NCBI RefSeq assembly: GCF_000235425.2
Contig: NZ_KI912266.1
Location: forward strand, 8,015,992 to 8,079,991
DNA from: Pseudofrankia saprophytica
GTDB taxonomy: Bacteria > Actinomycetota > Actinomycetes > Frankiales > Frankiaceae
DNA: 64,000 nt
Reading direction: 5' to 3'
Shown here: positions 1-7,320 of the stretch, one piece after another
Position numbering within the stretch: the first letter of the stretch is position 1
Layout of the letters: every line of letters begins with the position of its first letter
Notes under the pieces: generated by a model
What the model was told of the DNA's origin: nothing
What the model saw: the letters and a program-made list of their open reading frames with translations, nothing else
Database searches by the model: none
Translations under genes and position numbers: made by a program

Positions 1-121
1 TTCTTGAGATGATCACACAACCCGATACCGGGAGTAGAGGAATATTCGTTCGTCGCTGCCAGGAGCAGAACCTGATTTCCTTGAGTTCTCGATACGCCAA
101 GACAGGCTCGGACGACGCCCT

Positions 122-3100
122 CTACAGCGGACTTCTCCAATCCGCAAGACCAAAGGCCAGCGTGACGCCGCCGCTCTTCTCGATCACTTCCCGAAACCGC
201 GGCTTGGGCCCAAATATTTCGTCACGTCGCATCGGACTATTCAGGAAGAAGTCAAAACCGTACAGCACTGCGATTCGTCCAGCCGTACGCGCACGCTCGA
301 TCCACCGCATATCCGGCACGTTATCTGCAATAGCTAGGAGCATGCCGTCTTCGTCGCGAAGACAAAATCGCCCGCCTTCGACGAACGCCGAAACTCCGGT
401 GCTCTCTGGGATAGCCGAGACGTCGCCAAGCACCCGTCGGAAGCCAGCTGAGGCGAGCCGATAGACTTTGAGCTCAACGGGTTGGAGCTTAGGATCTAGC
501 GTGACGAGCACTGGTTGACGAGGCTCTAGGATGGCAATCGGAAAAATTGACGACGATGATGAATCGCCCCGAAGTATATCTGAATTCGCGATCAGCTGAA
601 TCCAGAGAGTGGTCGCGCTTGAGTTCTCAAGGTAGTAACCGTAGGATTTAGGATCTTCAAAGAGCTCCCACACCGGTGATCTGCGCGGAATTTTTGCGAC
701 GATCTCCGATATTCTGGCCTGCTCACGGTCGTGATAGTCCTTCAGGAGAAGCGTTCGAACCTTCTTCTCGAAACCAAAAAATACCCTCTCCCACCTGACG
801 GCTGTTTCTTCCTCATCGGCAAAAGATCTGTCTGAAATCAGCTTCAGCTTCTCAATCGCGCCTGCAAAATCGGCACGGGTGGCGCGCTCCACGGCGCGCA
901 GGAATTCGAGCTGCACAAGTTCATGTCCAGCAGGTTTGAGAACCTCGTCGGATCCGCATTTTTCAAGGAGGCGGCCGAGGAATGGGGCGGCCGACTCGTC
1001 GGCGAACAGCCAGTTTAGCGTCGCGGTGAAACCGGCGTTGTGAATCAACATCCGGATCGAGAAATGATGGAGAGAGTTGGGAACTACGTGGCGGGAAAAA
1101 GCATCGAGTTCCGCCATTGCCGCATCCCATTTTCGCTGCGCAGCGAGGGCCTCGATGAGTAGTCGCCGTATTTCCATCACAGGGGCGACACGCGAGCTCT
1201 CCGGCCTAACCAAGAGCGCTCGTGCCGACTTTTCAGCCTCGGCCGGCCGACCGCTCTGTATCAGCCGGTTAATCGCCGATATCGCGAGTGCTATCTCAGC
1301 GACCGGCGTCGTCGGCAGACCTTCCACGAGCCGGCCATAGAGCCCATGAACGGACCGGATCTCGGGCTCGTTTGGAGTAAGCTCCAGCTGTATGTTAAGA
1401 AGCGCGTAGGCCTGCGCGGCAAGATCGGCAGCCAGCATCGAATTCTCTAAGACTAGACCCTCGACGTACGCATACACCTCACCACCGAGCTGCTCCGACA
1501 AGATGGCCGCCGTGGCAGACGTCTGCTCGGCGGCGTGAACTGTAGCAAGCGTGATTCGGGTCTGGGTTGTAAGCAGTCCACGCGGGCCCTCAATTTCATT
1601 GAGCCATCGTAGTTCAAGTTCCAATAGATCGACTGCGTCGTGGCTCCTGCCCGTCGAGAAATAGAAGCCCGCGAGGTTCCCTAAGAGAGCAGCCGTCCCT
1701 CCGTTACGAACGTTCAGACGGCGAATATTGGAGACCAACTCCGATGCGTGCTGTGCGACCTGCCACGTCCACTCGGACTCGTCGTGGTCCATTCCGGCCC
1801 CCAGCCACCTCGTCGTGTGAAAAGCAGCTCGTGTCAGCGGAGCGTCTGGGGATATCGTCGCCTCGAACTCCCGGCGGAGGACGGTCTGCAAAACGGTATT
1901 CAATGAAACCGTCTCATTTTGCAGAGAGTCAAAATTGAAGGCCGACGGCAATGGCTCCGATCGGTGCACAAACGAGATATTGACGAGCTCTCGAAGGGTT
2001 TCACGTACCAACCCGTCGGATTCGTCGAGGACAGCCGGTCCGATCAAATCTTGCGGAACCTCCAACGGAGATATACACGCAGAAGCCATCGCCAGGTGCA
2101 AGGGAATTCCGACGGCGCCGAAGAAACTCATGTAGCCGAGAACTTCCACGGCGACGGCCGAAGCCACTCGATTCACCTTCGCGCCTTGCCTAAGTCTCTC
2201 TAGGCTCGTACGTATTGCAGATACGAGGGTGCGGGGATACCCCTGAGGCACTGAGAGATGGTCATCCATCGCGCGATCTTTGATCAGATCACGGTACTCG
2301 GTTATACGGTCTGGCGGAAGCCCACAGGAGACTATGTAACCACTCGCGAGCTCGATTGCCAGCGGCCACGCGTCGAGCGTCTCGACCAGCGAGAGAAGCG
2401 AGTTCTGATGTCTCTCTGTTTCCGTGCCATCGAGCCGGAGTCGGCGGACAAGAAGGTTGAGAGCTTCCTCGGAGTTCATCCTCTCAACGAGAATCCTGGT
2501 CTGTGCGTATGACCATCCTGCCGATGCTGTCGACGTCACAATGACGTCGCCTCTGCCGAACCTCGGTAGCCACGCCTTTACAGAGTCAGGTATGACATCG
2601 TCAAAAACAATTAGCCATCGGCCTGATATCCGCTGAAGGAGTGCATGCACCTTTTCCCGGAGGTAGTCGAGGCCTCGGGATGTTGCCGATTCTCCCTCGC
2701 TTTGAGTGCCAAGGTGGCTAAGTACACGAGTAAATGAGGCCGCCAGAGCGTCACTTGTTGTTCCATCGACCCATAGAATCTGATCATACAGGTGAGAGTG
2801 TTCGGCGATGTAGGCGACTGCGAGACTAGACTTTCCGATCCCGGATAGTCCGGTGATCGCGCATAACACCGTTCCGACGCGCGACTCTGTCGACGTTTCG
2901 AATGTCGCCGCCACCTGCCCGACAAGTGTGGATCTTGGAATGTCGGGGATAGGTGGAACTGGCCCCGTAATCACGCCCCAGTCTTGGCGCCCGAGCGCAG
3001 CGCTGAGACTCTCATTGCTGATATTTAGATCGGCCAAGAACTCCGTAATGGTCCACACCGACAATTTAGGATCGGCGGCGCGCTGAAGGGTCTTGGCGAC

Positions 3101-3709
3101 GAGGTGGTTGAGCACGAGGCCGCTGGATCCCTCTCCACTCCCTCGCCGCTCCCTGGCACGCCAATTGCGTATCCCATCACGTAGGTCAGCGCGAGTTTGA
3201 TCGTCTTCCCGAGAGTCAAACTCAATACTCGCAGACACAAGGCGAACAAGCTCGGCTGGCGAGAGGCTTTGAAGCTGCTTCAGTGCCTTTGGAGACCCCG
3301 AGAGCAGTCCCGAAACTCCATAATGAAGGTCGCCGGGATGTTTCGCGCTTGCAAGAACGCGGGCTAGGTCCTTGCAGTTCTTGTCCGGAATTGCCTGAGT
3401 TATCAACTGGTAACGCTCAGCCTCTTGGGACGTTACGAGCCGCACGAGTATTGCAAAAGCTTCAGGAGCTCGGATTATCTTACCAAGCCCGGCGCTCTTG
3501 ACCTGCGCGGCAAAAATGCACTGTCCGGAATTATCGATAAGATCGAAGTCAACGATGTCGGTGTTGGCAAGTTGAGGGCTCACTGGACCTTCAACCCGGC
3601 AAGCGTGGACGTCTCCCTGTTGTATTGCAGCCAGAAACGCTTCCACGGTACGGAGGTACTGATATTGGAAGCCTCCTGCGGCACCCCGACCGCCACCAAG
3701 TCGCGCCAT
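122..3709 (-). CDS. STAND NTPase with N-terminal Cap4/DUF4297-like nuclease region (Avs-type anti-phage candidate)
   Basis: Predicted 1195-aa signalling ATPase. Residues 1-80 hold a restriction-nuclease-like pattern: GGFQYQYLRT near 12-21, E40, an acidic IVDFD strand at 52-56 and AAQVKS at 67-72, matching the D...QxK core of Cap4/DUF4297 nucleases. A P-loop GLSGIGKS (287-294), Walker B WLIVFDDV (365-372), VIVTSTAS (389-396) and WPLAIELA form an NB-ARC/STAND NTPase. The middle and C-terminal parts are helical and TPR-like, followed by a beta-rich C-terminal region (about 1040-1195) that I do not recognise. This nuclease-STAND-TPR order is that of Avs defence proteins, which recognise phage proteins and then oligomerise. 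The gene is clearly AT-richer than its neighbours (26 G/C in bases 541-600) and lies beside an integrase, so transfer is likely. The nuclease assignment rests on motif reading only; a NB-ARC regulator is the alternative. Confidence 0.75.
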   Translation of the reverse strand: MARLGGGRGAAGGFQYQYLRTVEAFLAAIQQGDVHACRVEGPVSPQLANTDIVDFDLIDNSGQCIFAAQVKSAGLGKIIRAPEAFAILVRLVTSQEAERYQLITQAIPDKNCKDLARVLASAKHPGDLHYGVSGLLSGSPKALKQLQSLSPAELVRLVSASIEFDSREDDQTRADLRDGIRNWRARERRGSGEGSSGLVLNHLVAKTLQRAADPKLSVWTITEFLADLNISNESLSAALGRQDWGVITGPVPPIPDIPRSTLVGQVAATFETSTESRVGTVLCAITGLSGIGKSSLAVAYIAEHSHLYDQILWVDGTTSDALAASFTRVLSHLGTQSEGESATSRGLDYLREKVHALLQRISGRWLIVFDDVIPDSVKAWLPRFGRGDVIVTSTASAGWSYAQTRILVERMNSEEALNLLVRRLRLDGTETERHQNSLLSLVETLDAWPLAIELASGYIVSCGLPPDRITEYRDLIKDRAMDDHLSVPQGYPRTLVSAIRTSLERLRQGAKVNRVASAVAVEVLGYMSFFGAVGIPLHLAMASACISPLEVPQDLIGPAVLDESDGLVRETLRELVNISFVHRSEPLPSAFNFDSLQNETVSLNTVLQTVLRREFEATISPDAPLTRAAFHTTRWLGAGMDHDESEWTWQVAQHASELVSNIRRLNVRNGGTAALLGNLAGFYFSTGRSHDAVDLLELELRWLNEIEGPRGLLTTQTRITLATVHAAEQTSATAAILSEQLGGEVYAYVEGLVLENSMLAADLAAQAYALLNIQLELTPNEPEIRSVHGLYGRLVEGLPTTPVAEIALAISAINRLIQSGRPAEAEKSARALLVRPESSRVAPVMEIRRLLIEALAAQRKWDAAMAELDAFSRHVVPNSLHHFSIRMLIHNAGFTATLNWLFADESAAPFLGRLLEKCGSDEVLKPAGHELVQLEFLRAVERATRADFAGAIEKLKLISDRSFADEEETAVRWERVFFGFEKKVRTLLLKDYHDREQARISEIVAKIPRRSPVWELFEDPKSYGYYLENSSATTLWIQLIANSDILRGDSSSSSIFPIAILEPRQPVLVTLDPKLQPVELKVYRLASAGFRRVLGDVSAIPESTGVSAFVEGGRFCLRDEDGMLLAIADNVPDMRWIERARTAGRIAVLYGFDFFLNSPMRRDEIFGPKPRFREVIEKSGGVTLAFGLADWRSPL

Positions 3710-4259
3710 CGCCTTGTCCGCCTCCGGCAGGAAACTCCTCAGCTAAGTGAGCGACATCATATCGCCTCGCGCTTGCGCACCGGCCTGCTTCGCGGGCAAT
3801 CGAATCCGCGCTTGGGATCGCATCGGCGCACCTCTGCGCGTTCGCGACAGGAGGACTCGTCCCGGGGGCCGCGTGGCCCCTGCCGTGGAAGTGCGAACGG
3901 GGGTCCTCGGAGCCTCCGCTGTACCTGGGCCGACATGGACGTGGGTTATTGCACTGTCTGACCGGGTGGCCTACGGGCAGACGCCAAGGCGGTCCCCACC
4001 ACCCCCGCCCTGCAGGCTCGGACATGATCTCGCAGCGTTCGAGAACCCCCACCGAGGCGCGGCCGGACCTTCTCGCTGCGGCTCGTCTTGGGTGCTAGCA
4101 AACTGCGACCGCCGACAGCGCGTCAGGTCGCGATGTTCGGGAAAATGCTGCCGCGGGTGTCGCGGAGGCCGTCATCGATGCTCATCCTGCGGCAGTGGGT
4201 GATCGCGATGTCATCCGCGATGTCGGTCGGGACGCTCACGGCCCGGACCGTACGTTCCT
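3710..4259. other. Intergenic region between the STAND gene and the excisionase
   Basis: Divergent promoter region of about 550 bases. On the minus strand TATGAT (complement of 3756-3761) sits about 47 bases before the STAND start and is a reasonable -10 box; I see no good -35. The right half returns to high GC. A 39-codon minus-strand frame at about 4118-4238 has no support. I see no convincing gene here. Confidence 0.4.
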
Positions 4260-4550
4260 GTGAGCGCAATCCGGCACAGCGTCGGCGGCGGCGGGCGTCG
4301 ACCGAAGCAGCCCATCCAAACGATCTCGCAGACCTCCCGGACCGATCAACGGATCCTGCTGACCCTCGACCAGGTCCTCGTCGAGCTCGGCGGACCCGAC
4401 GGACCGCTGCCGCGCTCGACCTGGCATGACTGGCAGGCCAAGGGCACGGGTCCGAAGGTCATCAAGCTCCCCAACGGCCAGATCCGGATCGGCCGCGACG
4501 ACCTGAACGCCTGGCTCGACGGCCGCACGCGCGACCCGTCCACCCCATGA
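4260..4550 (+). CDS. Excisionase-like helix-turn-helix protein
   Basis: Small DNA-binding protein (96 aa from the GTG at 4260; the true start may lie further in, since residues 1-30 look disordered). Residues 33-88 read LLTLDQVLVELGG, PRSTWHDWQAKG and PNGQIRIGRDDLNAWL, the layout of AlpA/HTH_17 excisionase domains: a helix-turn-helix with a W-x-x-x-G wing and an R-I-x-R-x-D-L-x-A-W end. Its stop overlaps the integrase start in ATGA, so the two are probably translated together. In actinobacterial integrative elements such a protein usually sets the direction of recombination by bending att DNA. The function is inferred from fold and position. Confidence 0.75.
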   Translation: MSAIRHSVGGGGRRPKQPIQTISQTSRTDQRILLTLDQVLVELGGPDGPLPRSTWHDWQAKGTGPKVIKLPNGQIRIGRDDLNAWLDGRTRDPSTP

Positions 4551-6175
4551 CCACCGACTCGGCAGCGGCGCACTCTTCTCCGGGCGGTGAAGAGCGGAAG
4601 ACGACGTTCGACGTCCGGGTCTGGGCCGTCCACGAGCTGAAGGGGAAGAACCGGTCCACCTGGCAGGTCCGCTGGAAGGTGGCCGGACGGCCGAAGCCGA
4701 ACACTCACACCTTCCCTTCCAGAAGGGCGGCCGAGTCACGCCGTGCCGAGATCCTCACGGCGGTCAAGAAGGGCGAGGCGTTCGACGTCGAGACCGGCCT
4801 ACCGGTCCGTGAGGCACTCGCGCAGATCGCGGCCGCGGCGCCGCCGCCGGCGGCCCGCACCTGGCTCGTCGTTGCTCGGAGCTTCGCGGACGCCAAGTGG
4901 GACGAGGGTCAGGCTCCGGGGTCGCGCCGATCGGTGGCCCAGGCGCTTGGCGCCGTGACACCCGCGCTGTTCGACCAGCAGCCGCCAGCGAGACTCGCCG
5001 AACTCGTGCGTGAGGCGCTGGTCGGCTGGACCTTCAACACCGGCGCCCGCACCGCCCTGGGCCCCGACGGGCACCGGGCCGAGAACCCACCGCCGCCCAC
5101 CTGGGCGGAGGTCCTCGACTGGATGGAACGGCACAGCCGACCTGTCGGCGACCTCGCCAATCCCGACATCAGCCACGCCGCCCTGGCCGCGCTGAGCCGG
5201 CGCATCGACGGCCGGCCGGCTGCCGCGAACACCGTCATCCGTCGTCGCCAGGTCTTCAGCATGACCTGCCAGTACGCCGTCGCTCGCGGTGATCTCGACG
5301 CCGACCCGCTCGCGACAACCAGCTGGAAACCACCCAAGAACGTCGACGTCGTCGACCGCCGCGCCGTCGTGAACCACCGCCAGGCGACCGCGCTCCTCGC
5401 CGCCGTCGACGAGATCGCCCCCGACCTCACCGCGTTCTTCGCCGGCTTCTACTACCAGGCATTCCGCCCCGGCGAGAATCAGGAACTGCGCGCCGGCCAG
5501 GTCACGCTGCCCGACTCCGGGTGGGGCGAGGCACTGCTCGCCGGAAACAACCCGGAGATCTCACCCCGCTGGTCCGACAACCCCGACGGCGGCCGTCAGG
5601 CCCGCCCACTGAAGCATCGAGCCGACGGCGAGACCAGGCCCGTGCCGCTCAACCCGCGGTACGTCGCCTTGGTACGCCGCCACATCGACCGGTTCGGAGT
5701 CGCGCCCGATGGCCGCGTGTTCCGCACATCCCAGGACGGCCCGATCAAGGCGGCACGGTACCGCGTTGTCTGGGCCAAGGCACGCCAGAAGGCCCTCACC
5801 CCGGCCGAGTTCGCCTCCCCGCTCGCACGCCGCCCCTACGACCTTCGCCACGCCGCCGTGTCGACCTGGCTCAACTCCGGAGTTCCACCGACCCTGGTCG
5901 CCGAATGGGCCGGCCACTCGGTCCGCGTGCTCCTGACGGTCTACGCCAAGTGCATCGTCGGCCAGGACGAGATCGCCATGCGGCGAATCGACACGGCCCT
6001 CGCCGCCGACGACGCCGGAGCACCCTCCCCCGGCGCCCCGGCCGAGCCCGATCCCACCCACGGCTCATCCACTCCTCATCCACAGCCGCCCGGAGACGGC
6101 CGGGCTGAGCCGGACATCACCGGACACCGGCCATCAGCCGACCCCGAACTCGACCTCGGCGATTCATGGTTCTGA
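4547..6175 (+). CDS. Tyrosine site-specific recombinase (integrase) of an integrative element
   Basis: 542-aa integrase of the phage/ICE tyrosine recombinase family. The N-terminal 100 residues resemble an arm-binding domain (STWQVRWKVAGR, then SRRAAESRRAEI). A core-binding SAM-like domain follows, and the catalytic domain starts near residue 270. Catalytic residues visible: R307 in FRPGEN, a lysine candidate K356, YDLRH with R434 (Tyr replaces the first His of HxxR, as in many actinobacterial integrases), H457 in AEWAGHS, and nucleophile Y466 in LTVYAK. The tail beyond residue 485 is Pro-rich and disordered. It is coupled by ATGA to the excisionase-like gene and ends about 75 bases before an acyl-CoA dehydrogenase gene tail, the usual place for an integrase next to its att site. 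Composition is host-like, unlike the STAND cargo. Confidence 0.93.
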   Translation: MTTDSAAAHSSPGGEERKTTFDVRVWAVHELKGKNRSTWQVRWKVAGRPKPNTHTFPSRRAAESRRAEILTAVKKGEAFDVETGLPVREALAQIAAAAPPPAARTWLVVARSFADAKWDEGQAPGSRRSVAQALGAVTPALFDQQPPARLAELVREALVGWTFNTGARTALGPDGHRAENPPPPTWAEVLDWMERHSRPVGDLANPDISHAALAALSRRIDGRPAAANTVIRRRQVFSMTCQYAVARGDLDADPLATTSWKPPKNVDVVDRRAVVNHRQATALLAAVDEIAPDLTAFFAGFYYQAFRPGENQELRAGQVTLPDSGWGEALLAGNNPEISPRWSDNPDGGRQARPLKHRADGETRPVPLNPRYVALVRRHIDRFGVAPDGRVFRTSQDGPIKAARYRVVWAKARQKALTPAEFASPLARRPYDLRHAAVSTWLNSGVPPTLVAEWAGHSVRVLLTVYAKCIVGQDEIAMRRIDTALAADDAGAPSPGAPAEPDPTHGSSTPHPQPPGDGRAEPDITGHRPSADPELDLGDSWF

Positions 6176-6250
6176 CCAGCCAAAACGCCTGGCAGCCAGG
6201 CCGGACAGCCACACCACAAGATCGCAAGGAGCCGAACCGCGCCGACCTCA

Positions 6251-6337
6251 TCGAAGCGCTACACAATCTTCGAGGGCACGTCCGAGATCCAGCGTCTCGT
6301 CATCGCCCGTGCCATCTCCGGCGTGCACATTCGCTGA
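6251..6337 (+). pseudogene. 3' end of an acyl-CoA dehydrogenase gene; probable attachment site (att) of the element
   Basis: In the frame ending at the TGA of 6335-6337 the sequence reads SKRYTIFEGTSEIQRLVIAR followed by AISGVHIR. This is the conserved C-terminus of acyl-CoA dehydrogenases, normally RDxKxxxIYEGTxxIQRLVIAR. Upstream of about 6251 this frame loses all similarity and enters the integrase-side spacer, so only some 28 codons of the gene are present. The simplest reading is that the element integrated within the 3' end of this gene and this fragment is the chromosomal side of the right att site. The rest of the gene, with its 3' end restored by the duplicated core, should lie at the far end of the element, left of the window. 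Confidence 0.75.
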
Positions 6338-6365
6338 GAACCCTCAGGTCGGAGGAGCCGCAGAG

Positions 6366-6388
6366 CCTCGGCCGGATATCGGCCGGGG
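6366..6388 (+). terminator. Hairpin after the acyl-CoA dehydrogenase tail
   Basis: CCTCGGCCG and CGGCCGGGG form a 9-bp stem (one G-T pair) around GATAT, 28 bases after the dehydrogenase stop. There is no U-tract, as is usual in high-GC actinobacteria. It probably ended the original dehydrogenase transcript. The remaining bases to 6607 hold no gene that I can support. Confidence 0.5.
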
Positions 6389-6607
6389 CGGCAGTCCCCT
6401 CTGGCTGACTCTCACCGGATCCCGGACTCCCTGGTGGCCCGTGGTCCATTGGCGGTCCGCCCCTCGGTGATGGACCAGGCCTCGATGAGGCGCATGGCGC
6501 GCCGGGCTCCCCACCGACGATGCACGCCGCGTAGACCCACGGCCCGACCGCGCCCTCGCAGGCCTGCTTCTTCGATCAGCGTGGCGCGGCGGGTGCCCGC
6601 GCCGCTG

Positions 6608-7234
6608 TCAGGCGGTGCAGCCCTGCTCGATCATGGTGAGGGCGTCCGTGCCGGCGGCCATCAGCTCGGCGGTGAAATCCGGGCCTAGCCGGCCGTCGAT
6701 CGCGGCCTGTTGGACGGCGCGCGACATGGCGCGGCTGACGCCGACCAGGGCGGTCGCCAGCACCCAGGGGCGCAGGTCGCGGGGCCCCGCTTCGAGGTCA
6801 GCCGTGACGAGCGCGGCGAGCGCGGCGACAGACCGCTCCGCCTCCTGGCGTTCCCGCGCCTGCAACGCGGGGCTCTCGCGGATCACCCGGGCCACCACGG
6901 CCAGTTGCTCTCGCGCGCCCGGGTCGGGGGTGACGAGCAGCCCACGCGGCTGAAGCAGGAACTCCCGGAACGCCGCCGGCACGGAGACACCCGGTCCGCG
7001 GCCGCGGATCGCACCCAGCAGAGCGGTGTGGAACGCCGCCATGCCGTCGTAGATCAGGTCTTCCTTGGTCGGGAAGTAGTTGAAGACCGTCGCCGGCGAC
7101 ACCTCGGCCCGCTGCGCGATCTCGGCTACGGGCACCGCCTCGAAGCCTCGCTCGGCGAACAGCGCCACCGCTGCCTCGACGATCCGCTGCCGCCTCGCCA
7201 GCTTCTGGCGCTCGCGGAGGCTCACCTCGGTCAT
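6608..7234 (-). CDS. TetR-family regulator of the adjacent DHA2 exporter
   Basis: 208-aa repressor. The N-terminal helix-turn-helix (residues 12-58) reads RQRIVEAAVALFAERGFEAV, then VAEIAQRAEVSPATVFNYFPTK, a textbook TetR DNA-binding domain. The remaining residues form the all-helical ligand-binding and dimerisation domain. It starts from ATG at 7234. It is transcribed away from the DHA2 exporter at 7321, and the 86-bp spacer holds a nested inverted repeat that is a strong operator candidate. The arrangement predicts repression of both genes until a drug or metabolite binds the C-terminal pocket. The inducer cannot be read from the sequence. Confidence 0.9.
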   Translation of the reverse strand: MTEVSLRERQKLARRQRIVEAAVALFAERGFEAVPVAEIAQRAEVSPATVFNYFPTKEDLIYDGMAAFHTALLGAIRGRGPGVSVPAAFREFLLQPRGLLVTPDPGAREQLAVVARVIRESPALQARERQEAERSVAALAALVTADLEAGPRDLRPWVLATALVGVSRAMSRAVQQAAIDGRLGPDFTAELMAAGTDALTMIEQGCTA

Positions 7235-7256
7235 GGGATCACCCTACCCCCTTGTT

Positions 7257-7305
7257 TTGGTGTCGCACAAAATTTAGAGTCTCTATAAAGTTAGTGTGAC
7301 ACCAA
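7257..7305. promoter_or_regulatory. Nested inverted-repeat operator between tetR and the exporter
   Basis: Outer arms TTGGTGTCGCAC (7257-7268) and GTGTGACACCAA (7294-7305) pair at 11 of 12 positions. Between them lies the palindrome TAGAGTCTCTA (7275-7285) in an AT-rich stretch. The right arm runs into the AGGAGG ribosome-binding site (7305-7310) of the exporter, so repressor bound there would cover the translation start region of the mRNA-coding DNA as well as the promoter. Confidence 0.7.
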
Positions 7306-7320
7306 GGAGGCTCCGATCCC

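Noticed and set aside
4118..4238. 39-codon minus-strand frame (DIADDIAITHCRRMSIDDG) upstream of the STAND gene
   Set aside because: No ribosome-binding site, no known motif, and it lies in an area that changes composition; most likely chance.
6176..6260. tRNA gene as the integration target beside the integrase
   Set aside because: No cloverleaf or TTCGAATC-type T-arm is present; the acyl-CoA dehydrogenase tail explains the site better.
6338..6607. Second gene fragment after the att site (RLIEAWSITEGRTANG on the minus strand)
   Set aside because: Too short and without a recognisable family; left unannotated.
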